From: Nereocystis luetkeana
Taxonomy: Eukaryota > Sar > Phaeophyceae > Laminariales > Laminariaceae
Direction: 5' to 3'
Assembly (NCBI GenBank): GCA_031213475.1
Contig: JARUPZ010000016.1
Coordinates: forward strand, 8,882,270-8,946,269
DNA: 64,000 bases
Shown: piece by piece, positions 14,501 through 23,227 of the stretch
Numbering within the stretch: position 1 is the first letter of the stretch
How the letters are laid out: every line of letters begins with the position of its first letter
Notes under the pieces: model-generated
Databases searched by the model: none
What the model was told of the DNA's origin: nothing
Seen by the model: only the letters and a program-made list of their open reading frames with translations
Made by a program: the position numbers and the translations under genes

Positions 14501-16430
14501 GCGCCCCCTCTTCCTCTTACGACGCTAGCGGCCCCGGGAGTTCCACCGCAGACGGCCTTGGAGGCGGTGGGGACCAGGGGGACGGGTATTCTCGATCGGC
14601 AGCGGCGGGACAGCGCTCTCGCGCAGGCGGAAGGGCTGGCGTACCCGGTGCGCTGGAGAGGGGGGGAGGCGGGCTTCGCGGACAGGGAGGCTCCTCGGGA
14701 AGGATAGGCGGTGGAGGAGGCGGTGGGGGGGGGGGGCACGGTGGACGGGGGAAAGGGGGCACGCCTAAGAGGGATAGGGACGGTGGCCGTGGTGGCGGTG
14801 GAGGCGTTGCCGAAGGCGGGAGGGGGGGGTCAGGGGGCGGGATGCAAACCGCCCCCTTCCGAGGGTACGACTTTAGCCAAGCGCCACCGTCGATGGGCGC
14901 GTATCAGGGCCAGGGACAGCGAGACGGGGCTGGGGGAGGCGTTGGCGGTGGACGTGGGGGGGCGGGGGCGTTTAACCCGTTCCTCGCTGGGGGTGGGGGC
15001 GGCGCTGGGGCGTCAGCGACGGCGGCGGCGGCGGGAGGAAGGGGGGGCGGGGTCGCGCCTGGGGGCTCTGCGCAAGGGGTGAGTGTGGGTGCGGTGGTGG
15101 TGATGCTTGCCGGGGGCTGTTTGCGGAGGGGCTGCTGTCGTTTGTTTTCAAGGCCGTCATGTCCCGCGAATTGGTCCATGTGCGCTGTGTTGTGCGTGAT
15201 GTCGTGTATTTTTAGTATCCTTGTAAAGGATGCTGGGCGGTAGTGTGTGATGCGGCGTGGTGTCGTTTTCCCGTTTTCGCTGGGCGCTTGGCTTGCCCTG
15301 CCTTTGATCATGTACCTATCCGGGGAATCACCATAGCCCCGCGGTGTTAAGGGCGGTGTTTACTGACCATGTGTACCCCTCCCCAGTCCGCCTGCTGTGG
15401 GCCCCGCCAGCCGCTTTCCCTCTGCAGGGGGTGTCGGGGCGGTGGGGGGTCAGGGGGCACATGCACTCATTTGCCTACCGCCGCATCCGGCGGACAAACG
15501 TGGATTGTAGGGGGGGAGGGGGGGGTGTACTCGACATCATGCATGGCTGTAAGTATTTTTACCACTGGCAACGCATCCCGTTCGAAACGGAACACTGTTC
15601 CTACCCGTAATAGAGACGCCTCCACCAGTTGGGTGCTCATTACGCTGTTTCCATATATTACAAGTAAGGGGGGTTGATAAACCCTGTGGTGACCGGTGGT
15701 AGCGCCTGTCTGGCTGACTGACAACTGCCGCCCCCCATCTTGCGCCACGCAACAAGCTCTCCACCACATTTACGTACATGCCCTACTGTCGTAATACGGT
15801 TTTTGTGTGTACCGTAGGTCCTATTTACTATGGTCTCCGGTGATAGTTACAAGGTACTCGTATAAGGTATACAGACCTCCGAAAGATAATCGATTCCCTC
15901 TTCATTATCTACATTAGTAGATATTTCTGGACAGATGAATCAGATGTATAATCTATTCCTGATCTGTATGATCTGTAGGATGTGTATGATCTAGCTCATG
16001 TTGCCGGGTGGGAGCCGTCTAATCTGCATGATCTAGGACATGTTTTTTGGGTTTGGGTCTGTACCACACAGATCCTGAACAGCATCGGTTAGAGGGCAGT
16101 TTAAAATGTAGATGATCTAGATCGTGTTGTCTCTGACGTGTGGAACTATCCCATAGCAAGGCAAGCCTCGTGTCCCACAACTTCGACCCGTTTAGAACTG
16201 CAACCAATGTGTTTCGGGGGGACGATTCACTTGGAATTACGGTAGTGAGACATAATTTTCCTGTAATATAACGGCATTGCAGCGCCGTTTTCCACGGCGT
16301 CGTTGGCGTTTTTACAGTTGTGCCTGGCAGGCGTTAACCCCTTTAGAACCGCAGTCCCGTTTTGGGGACAAACTACTCGAAATTTAAGTGGTTTGTCCCC
16401 ACAAATGGGACTGCGGTTCTAAAAGGGTTA

Positions 16431-16487
<57 letters not shown>

Positions 16488-16996
16488 CTCACATTAACTC
16501 ATCGCCACCATACAATGCAGTCCGTGGTCGCAGGACAGGCTCCAATAACTCTGGAGTGGAAGAAATACCTCGGTAGTAAAACAGAGCTAAAACAAAAAAA
16601 CAAGCATACGCACTCCACCACTACGGACACCAGGGAAGCAAAAAGGAGACTAGCAGACAAACCACTAAAAAAAGAAGAAGCGAAGCAAAAAAAAAAAGAA
16701 AAAGAGAAGAAGATAGCAACACGTTAAAAAGCAAAACGGAACATACAAACAGAAAAATAAAGGCATGGCAACTCACGGATCCCTCGCTGGATGCTTGATT
16801 GTTTTCGCGCGCATTCGTGTGGCAGTCGTACGGCGGAGGGCGTCAACAACAGCAGCAGCAGCAGCAGCAGCATTGGAGGCCCAGGCCGGAGACAGAAAAG
16901 GCCAAGAGCATGACGTACGGAGCCCATTCTATGCCAGGGGGGGGGCAGGGCAGAGGAGGGGGGGGGGGGGGGGGGGGGAGGGGGCAACGGGTCTAG
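1779..16996 (+). CDS. EXOSC10: EXOSC10/RRP6 exosome 3'-5' exoribonuclease (11 exons, 5'-partial)
   Basis: Catalytic subunit of the nuclear/nucleolar RNA exosome, which trims 5.8S rRNA, snoRNA and aberrant nuclear RNAs. Exons: 1779-1921, 3369-3601, 4542-4671, 5221-5304, 6169-6299, 6865-7119, 8538-8709, 9420-10400, 12823-13212, 14404-15078, 16826-16996. All junctions are GT-AG and all phases agree, giving 1120 residues plus stop. Residues 110-300 hold the DEDD-Y exonuclease: Asp118 and Glu120 in VDLEHHSF, Asp176 in [11 protein letters not shown], and Tyr241/Asp245 in [10 protein letters not shown]. All five catalytic residues are present. Residues 318-382 match the HRDC domain. The tail keeps the family motifs IYEISN (about 707) and YDFSQ, and ends with KSMTYG. 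The N-terminal PMC2NT domain and start codon are not seen and probably lie left of the window. The tail is longer than in human EXOSC10 because of Gly/Ala/Gln runs. Exon boundaries are read by eye and not transcript-tested. Confidence 0.93.
1922..2062. repeat. 70-bp tandem duplication at an EXOSC10 donor
   Basis: TGACGAAACGCTCCG begins at 1923 and again at 1993, with GCATCGGGCAGTTCA and GTAGAGCTCACCA in both. The first copy begins at the splice donor GTGACG. Confidence 0.8.
2088..2147. repeat. Interstitial telomere-like repeats
   Basis: CCAGGGTTAGGGTTTGC, CTAGGGTTAGGGTCGGGG and TTAGGGTTAGG: about five TTAGGG units within an EXOSC10 intron. Confidence 0.7.
3369..3601 (+). CDS. EXOSC10: EXOSC10 exon, exonuclease motif I
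   Basis: Acceptor CTCTCAG, donor CAG/GTGGGT. Encodes [18 protein letters not shown], an acidic/Gly insert, then [12 protein letters not shown] with catalytic Asp118 and Glu120. The Gly/Ser/Asp insert between the first strand and motif I is not in the human protein. Confidence 0.9.
3680..3762 (-). mobile_element. Short LINE 3' fragment
   Basis: G-run then CGTACTCATTTGTTG, GCCTTAGTCATTTGAC and CCTTTCGAGACGGAG, the reverse complement of the poly(C) LINE end. Confidence 0.7.
3758..3840 (-). mobile_element. Second poly(C) family, diverged fragment
   Basis: G-run, CATGCTGGGCCGTAGTCGTA, GACCATAGACCCTTACATCC, then another G-run. A shorter piece (GGTACTCGATAGGAGAGATG) lies at 3648-3680. Confidence 0.6.
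4412..4466 (+). repeat. Retroelement end with AAC tail
   Basis: TGTGGCGACGAGTTAATGTA followed by ACAACAGCAACAACA repeats. Confidence 0.55.
4542..4671 (+). CDS. EXOSC10: EXOSC10 exon, exonuclease core
   Basis: Encodes [20 protein letters not shown] and ends NPSIVK. This is the beta-strand segment after motif I, nearly identical in all Rrp6 proteins. Acceptor TTGGCAG, donor AAG/GTGGGG. Confidence 0.93.
4732..4847. mobile_element. TTACGGGGG hairpin MITE with CCTGGTA insertion
   Basis: Inverted arms TTACGGGGGACCATAGTTAA and TTAACTATGGTCCCCCGTAA flanked by TA. Unlike other copies it carries an extra CCTGGTA in its centre, at TA 4791-4792. It lies in the EXOSC10 intron between exons 4542-4671 and 5221-5304. 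Confidence 0.85.
5221..5304 (+). CDS. EXOSC10: EXOSC10 exon, exonuclease motif II
   Basis: Encodes [20 protein letters not shown] then NMFDTGQ, carrying catalytic Asp176. Acceptor GGCCAG, donor CAG/GTGCGG. It is 84 bases, phase 0 at both ends. Confidence 0.95.
5806..6150. repeat. CCTTGA hexamer repeat in EXOSC10 intron
   Basis: Begins as GAAGTT units then runs as degenerate CCTTGACCTTGA units for about 340 bases, stopping about 20 bases before the acceptor at 6168. It supplies a pyrimidine-rich tract. Confidence 0.8.
6169..6299 (+). CDS. EXOSC10: EXOSC10 exon between motifs II and III
   Basis: Encodes [20 protein letters not shown] and MRPLPADML, matching the family's HQLADWRIRPLP. It ends CTCAA/GTGAGT (phase 2) and is followed immediately by a TGC microsatellite. 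The long CCTTGA repeat lies just before its acceptor. Confidence 0.95.
6304..6352. repeat. TGC microsatellite beside a splice donor
   Basis: TGCTGTTGCTGCTGC repeated, starting five bases inside the intron after exon 6169-6299. Confidence 0.85.
6865..7119 (+). CDS. EXOSC10: EXOSC10 exon, exonuclease motif III
   Basis: Encodes [16 protein letters not shown] with motif III Tyr241 and Asp245, then the helical linker to HRDC ending ALWEWR. Acceptor GTCCAG, donor GAG/GTGGGT, entering and leaving in the same phase. Confidence 0.95.
7263..7648. repeat. 193-bp tandem duplication in EXOSC10 intron
   Basis: GTAGCACTTTTTTGCCTTCC begins at 7263 and 7456. The two units differ at only a few bases, so the duplication is recent. 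Confidence 0.9.
8538..8709 (+). CDS. EXOSC10: EXOSC10 exon, HRDC domain
   Basis: Encodes [20 protein letters not shown] and [14 protein letters not shown], the HRDC domain that helps Rrp6 position substrate RNA. Acceptor CTGCAG after a T-run, donor GAG/GTGATC. Confidence 0.93.
9170..9310 (+). mobile_element. LINE 3' fragment, poly(C) tail, before an EXOSC10 exon
   Basis: GCAACGCAATGAGCGCCC through GATGCGTGGTCGATGGTCAA to AATGAGTACCCCCC, the same 3' end as at 56080. The C-rich tail runs on towards the acceptor at 9419. Confidence 0.75.
9420..10400 (+). CDS. EXOSC10: EXOSC10 large low-complexity exon
   Basis: A 327-codon exon rich in Gly/Ser/Ala, linking HRDC to the basic tail. It ends PKSIAEIYE, which joins to ISN in the next exon to rebuild the conserved IYEISN. 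Acceptor CAACAG is preceded by about 110 bases of C-rich pyrimidine tract derived from a LINE tail. Donor is GAG/GTATGA. Confidence 0.88.
10868..11172 (+). mobile_element. Second poly(C)-tailed repeat family, forward copy
   Basis: Contains GACGCTGTCATCCATACGCA, GCAGCTCACCCTTCATGCGA, GGTCGGTGAAAACCCGACGT and GCATGATAACGAGTACACCC then C-rich sequence. Minus copies at 44490 and 45975 share the full length. No protein was recognised. The 3' terminus GAGTACAC-poly(C) resembles that of the LINE. Confidence 0.65.
11470..11540 (+). repeat. Retroelement end with AAC tail
   Basis: TGTGGCGATGAGTTAATGTG then AGAACAACAAC repeated. The same junction occurs at 4412-4466, reversed at 16430-16508 and partly at 63155-63190. 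A shared sequence plus an AAC-type tail suggests a dispersed SINE/LINE family. Confidence 0.6.
12300..12565 (+). mobile_element. SINE body copy in EXOSC10 intron
   Basis: ACGATAAAGATGGAGGCAAG, GGGAGGAGAGCCTGCTATA and GACCCTGGATCTGAGTTACG match the body of the SINE at 35170-35290. The tRNA-like head was not found. Confidence 0.5.
12606..12676. mobile_element. Degenerate TTAA-type MITE fragment
   Basis: CTGCAGTTCCGTTTTGGGAA and TTTGTCCCCTAGACGGGG are recognisable but the ends are lost. Similar decayed fragments lie at about 16187-16245 and 17091-17170. Confidence 0.45.
12823..13212 (+). CDS. EXOSC10: EXOSC10 exon, basic tail with poly-Gln
   Basis: Starts [17 protein letters not shown], which completes IYEISN. 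It then has a CAA/CAG run encoding about 17 Gln/Leu, an Ala-rich stretch and KRQKGD. The donor GAG/GTGCGT is followed by a minus-oriented poly(C)-family repeat. Confidence 0.87.
13239..13345 (-). mobile_element. Second poly(C) family, 3' fragment
   Basis: G-run, GTCTACTCGATAGGAGAGAT, CTCATGCATGGGCGTAGTCG and ACAATGCCGGAACGGAG. Confidence 0.65.
13345..13430 (-). mobile_element. Short LINE 3' fragment
   Basis: G-run, GTACTCATTTGTTGCTTGCC, CATCCCTTTCGAGACGGAGC. It abuts the second poly(C) family copy at 13239-13345. Confidence 0.7.
13713..13836. mobile_element. TTACGGGGG hairpin MITE with two internal insertions
   Basis: Arms TTACGGGGAAACATAGTTAA and the reverse. Compared with the copy at 22968 it has two extra short segments bounded by TA: TACCAGGTA at 13781-13789 and another of about 10 bases near 13763. 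Confidence 0.8.
14132..14239. mobile_element. TTAA hairpin MITE
   Basis: A near-palindrome of about 100 bases in an EXOSC10 intron. Arms start TTGACCCTTTTAGGACT and end CTAAAAAGGGTTAA; the loop-proximal GGGGACAAACTACTT pairs with the opposite arm. Same family as copies at 16334, 19573, 31140, 56914 and 59253. Confidence 0.8.
14404..15078 (+). CDS. EXOSC10: EXOSC10 Gly-rich exon with YDFSQ motif
   Basis: Encodes [15 protein letters not shown], a very Gly-rich stretch, [14 protein letters not shown] and FNPFLAGG. The last two match the YDYSQSDFKAF...FDPN segment of human EXOSC10. The reading frame stays open to 15243, but GGG/GTGAGT at 15079 is a strong donor and the next exon restores the family C-terminus. 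Confidence 0.85.
15550..15672 (-). mobile_element. LINE 3' fragment, longer copy
   Basis: GCATCCCGTTCGAAACGGAA, CCTACCCGTAATAGAGACGC and GTGCTCATTACGCTGTTTCC match the reverse complement of 55960-56035. The terminal G-run is replaced by other sequence. Confidence 0.6.
15798..15846. mobile_element. Half copy of the TTACGGGGG MITE
   Basis: Only the right arm remains: GGTTTTTGTGTGTACCGTAG then GGTCCTATTTACTATGGTC. Confidence 0.6.
16334..16431. mobile_element. TTAA hairpin MITE, best-preserved ends
   Basis: Flanked exactly by TTAA on both sides; arms TTAACCCCTTTAGAACC and GGTTCTAAAAGGGTTAA. TTAA targets and CCC-type termini are typical of piggyBac-like transposons, so this may be a non-autonomous piggyBac relative. 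A GTT microsatellite follows directly. Confidence 0.8.
16430..16508 (-). repeat. Retroelement end with AAC tail, reversed
   Basis: A GTT run of about 19 units followed by CTCACATTAACTCATCGCCA. It begins exactly at the TTAA of the adjacent MITE. Confidence 0.6.
16826..16996 (+). CDS. EXOSC10: EXOSC10 terminal exon
   Basis: Phase-0 acceptor GTGGCAG. Encodes SYGGGR, nine Gln, then EKAKSMTYG, equivalent to the KSMSFPTG end of human EXOSC10, a Gly run, GQRV and stop TAG. The Gly run is a 20-plus G homopolymer, so the exact frame after it depends on sequencing accuracy. Confidence 0.75.
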   Translation, partial: SYGGGRQQQQQQQQQHWRPRPETEKAKSMTYGAHSMPGGGQGRGGGGGGGGRGQRV

Positions 16997-17881
16997 GAGA
17001 GGTCGTTAAATTTGATCCTTCGGGGGCTGCTGCAGATTTTTTCCAACTCTAATTGCAAGCAATTTTTCGTTAAAAAAAAATGGGTGCAGTTTTAAAACCC
17101 GTTTAGAAGTGCATCCGCGTTTCGGGAGACAAAACTACTTGGAAATAGTGTGGATTCTTTTTTGCAGTGGTTGGAGGGTTTGAAAGGGCCATCGTACAAT
17201 TATTAGGCCTTTAATTACTCAGTAATGAGGAAATGAGGTGCCTCTGGGATCGATGTGCGGGGAAGTCGGACAAGATGCCCGACTCGGTATACTAGGTGCA
17301 GTGTACCTGGTACATGATAAACCTGGTGGAAGTTTTTGTTCCGGTTCGGGCCAATCAGGCGTCTTTCTTCGTACCTTGAAACCGTGATTTTGACCAGTTA
17401 GAATCGATGTTTTTGGCCAATCAGAAAGCGTGCTGTGGATCAATCAGAAATCACGTTTTTGGTTATCAACAAGCGTGCTTTGGACCAATCAGAAACCGCG
17501 CTTCTGACCATTAATGATCGCACTCCGCGCTCGTGACCAATCTGAAAAGTCCGTGCGAGAAAGCTATTTCCTCTGTGTAAGTAGTATAGGTGGATGGCAT
17601 GCTCGAAGCGAAACACATTATCTGTTTTTTCCACGTTTGGTCGTTGTAGGTAGATGCGGAGAGGTTCATGCTGTACGAACGGTAAGCCTAAACGATAGCT
17701 AAGTGCTGTGTGTGCTCAGCGGGGCGTATTAGACAGTTTGTGTAGCAGCGGCACCGCCTTGCCTTTGGACGGGACTGGTGTGGTCATCCGCAGGCAACAG
17801 GTGGCAAGGTAGCGGTATGAGTAGCAGCCAACCGGTTGAGCGCTTGGTACCTGCTGCGTGTTCGTTGGGGAAATAAAAGGG

Positions 17882-17980
17882 AGGGGGGGGGGGGGGGGGG
17901 GGTGGGCGTACTCTTTTGTTGCTTGACATTGTCACTTGACCATTGACCACGCATCCCTTTCGAGACGGAGCGGGGGGGGG
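17882..17980 (-). mobile_element. Short LINE 3' fragment
   Basis: A G-run of about 20 followed by CGTACTCTTTTGTTGCTTG and CATCCCTTTCGAGACGGAGC, then another G-run. Confidence 0.7.
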
Positions 17981-18599
17981 GGGGGGGCATCAGGGTGCCG
18001 AACCAAAATAGTGTTCGGTTCAGCCAGGCAGATCGAAAATTCGAACTCCCCTCCGGAGGGCCTCCTCTCTCGGAGCGTTTACTACTACAGTCGACAGTAG
18101 ACGACAATACCGCTCGCCGGGATACAGGTAGTAGTAGACAGGACACCGTAGCAGTGGAGCCCGACCAGACCACGCTTGCTTCATTGAACGCGTGTGTGCA
18201 TTGCTGGTACTCGAAGGGTTGGGGTGTTAGGAGGCACGATCGATGAAGGGGACGGTGAGAGAAATCAGGTACCTAATTAAGGCGAGCGATGGTTACGTTA
18301 CAGCAGTCGGTATGTTGGTGTGAATAGCCGAGGCTCACTAACTGTAACTACAGCAAACAGCAGAGTTGTCTTGCGCTATCATCCTGTTTATGGTAGTGGC
18401 TGGCTGTGCGATCCAACTCTAAATTTGGAATAGCCACAGCAGGCGCATGATCCATCGTCTGCCACCGACCAACCGCACGGGTAACTTGCGCAACTTCGTG
18501 ATGAGTTTACGTACGCAGGACATTTCACTCTGCGCTCACTTTTTTCGTAGTTATAGAGCTTCGAAGGTCGTCAGAGTACCAGCACCTCCGACTGCCAGC

Positions 18600-18910
18600 C
18601 TTTTCAGTGTTTCAGTTCCCTACGGACTCGCGATGACTCAAGTCATTTCAGCTTGCAGTACCCCACAGAGACTCGCGAGGACTCAGTCATTTCAGCTTGC
18701 AGTACCCTACAGGGACTCGCGACGACTCAGTCATGTCACCTTGTGCAGTACATACACTACAGGGACTCGCGACGACTCAATCATTTTCAGCCTTCAGTAC
18801 CCCCCAGGACTCAAGTCATTTCAGCTTCGGGTACACCCTGGGGACTCGCGAGTACTCAGTCATGTCAGCTTCTGGCACCCAGGGGACTTGGTACTTCAAA
18901 AGGACTCGGA
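18600..18910. repeat. About 45-bp minisatellite
   Basis: Units contain AGTCATTTCAGCTTGCAGTA and CCCTACAGGGACTCGCGA; about six diverged copies. The long frame 18447-19037 is produced by these repeats and is not called as a gene. Confidence 0.75.
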
Positions 18911-19043
18911 CTCGCGAGTTCGGGACTCAGACTCTCTCACGACCTTTGCAGAGCTTCCTCTGGTCTTCTTCTGCGCTTTTCGCAACCTCCGTACTGCTGC
19001 TGTTGCCTGTAGAGATGATCCAGTCCTCCACAACTAGGGGTCA

Positions 19044-19300
19044 TTCTTATTTTTATCCAAATTTTCGACATTTTTCTCGCGCAATTTTTCAAGCTTGAAT
19101 ATTTTTCTGGGTCTTTTTTTTTTTTCCAAATAATATTGGAATGTTAACGAACTTGATATTTTTGGTTCTGGAGAATTTCATGAATAATAGTGACAGAACG
19201 CCTCCGTATATTGATACATATCTCAAATTATTTCCCAACTTTTTGTTAATGATGGAAAAAACGCTCTTCTACGATAAGAATGAACCTAACTATTGTCACA
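19044..19300. repeat. Dispersed AT-rich repeat, copy 1
   Basis: Shares AATATTGGAATGTTAACGAA, AGTGACAGAACGCCTCCGTA and GATAAGAATGAACCTAA-type sequence with 41785-42030. Same orientation, no coding potential seen. Confidence 0.65.
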
Positions 19301-19572
19301 GGAAAACAGCCACGTTTAACCACTGAGGCAGGAGAGGGAAAACGTTGCCGATAAGGAAAGTGACTGACAATTACGGCAACGGCACCGGCTGCGTGATTCT
19401 GGAGGGTGGCTAAATGGTGTACGAGTTACAACGAAAGGCGTCGTACGGCACGGATACGACGGAATTGATGCTCCCCGTGCCTCTGGGCGCCCTCACGCTG
19501 CTCGTAAGACGGCTGGTAACACCAACATTTTTAGTCTGGTTTTGGTCGCTGTGTCTCCGCGGCCCAAATGTG

Positions 19573-19673
19573 TTAGTCCCTGTAGGACTGACTGCAGTCC
19601 CGTTTTGGGGGCAAAACAGTCAAATGCCAAGTAAGTTGTCCCCAAAACGGGACTGCGGTCCTAAAAGGGATAA
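19573..19673. mobile_element. TTAA hairpin MITE, diverged ends
   Basis: Arms CCCTGTAGGACTGACTGCAG and GACTGCGGTCCTAAAAGGG with the GTCCCGTTTTGGGG core. Terminal TTAA is decayed. Confidence 0.75.
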
Positions 19674-20510
19674 GAGCACGCCGGGCAGCCGAGTCGGGCA
19701 GCTAGCTACGTGGCTACATTCCATTTTCAAAGCTTCCCCCCCGTCCTCACCTTTCGTTACAACCCCTTCATTTCACCCGTGGAAGTCCCTGAAACACTAA
19801 TGTTACTACCGGTAGGTTTAAAGAAAGCTCAACTAAAACAACCAGGTTTGTTCATTTTACCTTCAATAATAATTTTCTCGTGTGGCTTCTCCTACCAGAT
19901 TCCGCCCTTCATGTGCCCCACTTACGCACTTAATTATACCTGTATTGTATTTATTTTGGGTACCCATCCCATCCAAGCGTCAAGGGGGGGGGGGGGGGTG
20001 TACTCGTGTAACGGTACATTATTGACTGGTCGTTCGTATTGATATCCGCCGCCGCTGTTTGCCGAAGCCGCCACCGCTGTTTGTTTAAGCCACCGCCGGT
20101 TTTTATCTACGGTGATAGATCTCCCGAAAAAGTGCACGAAAATGGCCCACGACCCGAAGCTCTTCTTGAGCTGCCAGATGAACCATTTTACGGTCATACT
20201 CGTAATTATAGTGCAAATGAAGAAAATCCCAGTCGCTTCCCCACTCACACTCCCAGCCCTGCAATGCAGTCAGCCCGACAGTAGAAATACGGGGGCAGCT
20301 TTAGAGGGGGCATCGTCCATTTCGTATTAATGCCGAAAAAAAAAATGAACGCTGAATCCCAGTAGTTTGTCTCGTAAACGTACCGTAGGTGCAACTTGTA
20401 GTGGAGCCAATAACAGCGGCCACGAGAGGAGTTCCACATTCAACGAGGCGTGAAATCCGTCAACGGTGCCAAAATGAAAGAAAGCCATGCCAGAGGAGCC
20501 CCTCCGTGCA

Positions 20511-21353
20511 GTAAGGGCCGGTCTTATCGAGGGCAAAATAAACGAAAAAAAAAACGAAATGAAAAAACGAAGAACAGAACTAAAGAGTACGTGAGTTTTA
20601 ATGGTCAAATTGTAAAAATTAGAAGTAGAGATCCCGATACCTCCGTTTTCACATTTCGTTTTTTTCAAGTCCCAGTTTTTTTCAAGTCCCAGAGGGCTTG
20701 AAAAAAAACGAAATGGGTGCCAAATAAACGAAATACCTGGTATGGGATACCCAGGGTCGAAGAGGAACATAGGAGGAGCTCGACGCGTTGGGATGAAGTT
20801 CCGATAAAGTTTCTACGACCGGTTGGCAAGCGCACGATGGCCGAGGTAGTGCATGTGGCTGCCACGCGGCTTGTCTGCTGACGGCGCGAGCACATATGGG
20901 TAGGGAATCACCATGGGGTGCCCTCGTAAGAAACCGGGGGATCAGGAAGTGTCTGTGGCGGTATATTTTTGGACATGAGTCCCACTCAACATTCAAATGT
21001 CTGCCATCGAACAGCGATGGCCGATACACAAGTTCTAGAGCACCCCGTAGGGAGCGGGTTGGACCACGAGAACCGCCTGCTGTGGAGGGTGCCTTACGTG
21101 TGCGAGTTGTGTCTATCCACCGTTGCTGTCGAGCGCTATCGCCGGGAACCACGTGCTGTGGCGGTTGAGTCATTCCGAAAAATTGCACCGCGTAAAAATT
21201 CGACTCGGCTTCTTATTTTTGTTTCGTTTTTTTTTTCGATTTTTTTGCCCTCGATAAGACTCAACCTGCTGTTTTTTGCGAAAAACGAAAGTCTGTTCGT
21301 TTTATTTCGTTTTTTTGTTGGTTTATTTTGCCCTCGATAAGACCCGCCCTAAG
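20511..21353. mobile_element. About 840-bp element with 40-bp terminal inverted repeats
   Basis: Left end GGTCTTATCGAGGGCAAAAT AAACGAAAAAA; the right end is its reverse complement (TTTATTTTGCCCTCGATAAG ACCCGCCCT). An extra internal copy of the end lies at about 21225-21265. An open minus-strand frame of 168 codons (20682-21188) matches nothing I recognise. Probably a non-autonomous DNA transposon. Confidence 0.6.
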
Positions 21354-21744
21354 GCCGAGGTTCGATAAACACAAGCCGCATTCAAGAATGCCGTGTCGGA
21401 GTCAGAGGCGAAAAAAGGCCATGACAGGAGTTCCACCTTGTAACGAAGCCAGCCAGAAGTGCCACACTGCAGCAAGGTGATAAATTCGTCAACAAAGTCA
21501 TACGTACTCGTATGCAATACATAAAAGTCATACGTTACCAGGCAGTGCCACGATGCGAGATGCCCAAGGTTCCATCAAAAAGTCCACCTGCTAGACAAAA
21601 GCCATGCCATGAGTTCGACCTCACAACAAAGCTTCCCAGGAGTCCTACGCGTAAGACGTCCAAGGTTCTGTTTGTACATACAGAACAAAACCCCGAACAC
21701 GTGTTCCTGCCTCACAACTTGTCAAAGAGATCGGTTGACGGCAC

Positions 21745-22430
21745 TCTTGCTTGACCTTTGACGAAAAGCCATCAAGGAACTCCCCACACTACAACTATTA
21801 TAAATATGTCGGTTGACGGCACCCTTGCCCCTTGGCGGACAGCCCCCTTGACGGACAGCCGTCCGTCAAGGATGTATCCACACTAACGCTAGCATAATGA
21901 GTGTAAAGAGGTCTTGACGGGACAAAGCTAGGCCGTCGACTCCTCGACGGACAGCCTTCAAGGAAATCTCCACACTAAAGCTAGCCTAATAAGTCTAAAG
22001 AGGTTTTGACGGGACAAAGCTAAACCCGTCAACCGATACATGACCCCATGAAGGACAGCCGTCAAGGAAATCCTCACACTAAAACTAGTTTTGTAAGCCT
22101 AAAGAGGCCTTGACGGGCCAAATCTAGACCGTCAATCCCTTGACGGGCAGACGGCAAGGATTTCCCACACTAAAACTAGCATACTAAGTCTTAAGAGGCC
22201 TTGAAGGGTCAAAGCTAGACCGTCAATGGATATGTGACCCCTTGACGAACAGCCGTCAAGAAACTTCCCACACTAAAACCACCATACTGAGCCTAAAGAG
22301 GTCTTGACCGATCAACAACCGACACAAGACCTCTTGACGAACAGCCGTCAGCCGTCAGGGGAAGTCCCCGAACAAAAAACAGTACATTAAGTCTAAAGAG
22401 ACCCTTGACGGGTCAAAGCCGTGAAGCGCT
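21745..22430. repeat. About 100-bp satellite array
   Basis: Six to seven diverged units with CACACTAAAACTAGCATA, AGTCTAAAGAGGCCTTGACG, GGACAAAGCTAGACCGTCAA and CTTGACGGACAGCCGTCAAG. The last two give each unit local inverted-repeat potential (TTGACGG/CCGTCAA). Confidence 0.8.
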
Positions 22431-22967
22431 TTAGTTTCACACAGAGGTGTGGTTGTTTCTCCATGCTCGTTTTCAAAGAGACGGTGTCAAAGCTGAACAT
22501 TTTTTTGAATATTTTTCGGACAGCTCTATAGACGCAGATCGATTCAAAAACACCTTGCCCGGCAAACGGTCAACCCTTTTTTCCCCTTGTGGAAGAATTG
22601 CGGGCCGCAAAACGGTATCATCCCTGCGCAAAACCGAAGCGCTTGATGGTAGACGGTCAACCGAGACATAGTAGCTCGTCATAATTCAAGCCGCAGAGCT
22701 GCGGACATCTCTGATATGTGCTGCCATCGGACTTCCGGAACTCTCTGAGGGAAGGCGAGGTGTCAAAAACGAGCATCGAGAAAGAGGGAAGAGACGAGAA
22801 GACAGCGCCGAGCGCAGAAACGGACGCAAAACATGAAAAGGGGGGGGGAAGAGGGAGTTTGAGCGGATTCGAGTTGCTGTAAGGGGGAAAGGGGACGGTA
22901 CGAGGAGAAAGGCGGCGTCAGCAATAAACAAGAAGCCTATAAGAAGGAGCATGTATTGTTATTAATA

Positions 22968-23066
22968 TCACGGCGGCCCATAGTAAATAGGACCAAATGT
23001 TGTTGGTAAAAATAGGGAAATATATAGGTTTTTGTTTGTACCGTAGGTCTTATTTACTATGGTTTC
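22968..23066. mobile_element. TTACGGGGG-family MITE, diverged
   Basis: Arms CATAGTAAATAGGACC and GGTCTTATTTACTATGG with the GTTGGTAAAAATAG centre. It serves as an empty-site reference for the insertions seen at 4732 and 13713. Confidence 0.75.
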
Positions 23067-23227
23067 ATTTATTATCTTCGCGTTTCCTTTCTCCTCCTAA
23101 CGAAGTAAAAACTCAGATCCGGGGGCACATAGCAGGAGGTTACCCCCTCCCACAAACACTACGGCACGTGTTAGGTATCAATCTACATGTAGACTTCCTG
23201 GTACGTCAGATAGGTGGCCTATTTTAG

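Noticed and set aside
14440..15243. EXOSC10 ending at 15243 without splicing
   Set aside because: The extension after 15078 is not like the family C-terminus, whereas splicing at GGG/GTGAGT to 16826 in phase restores KSMTYG.
18447..19037. 196-codon forward frame
   Set aside because: Most of it is the 45-bp minisatellite read in one frame; overlapping frames are equally open.
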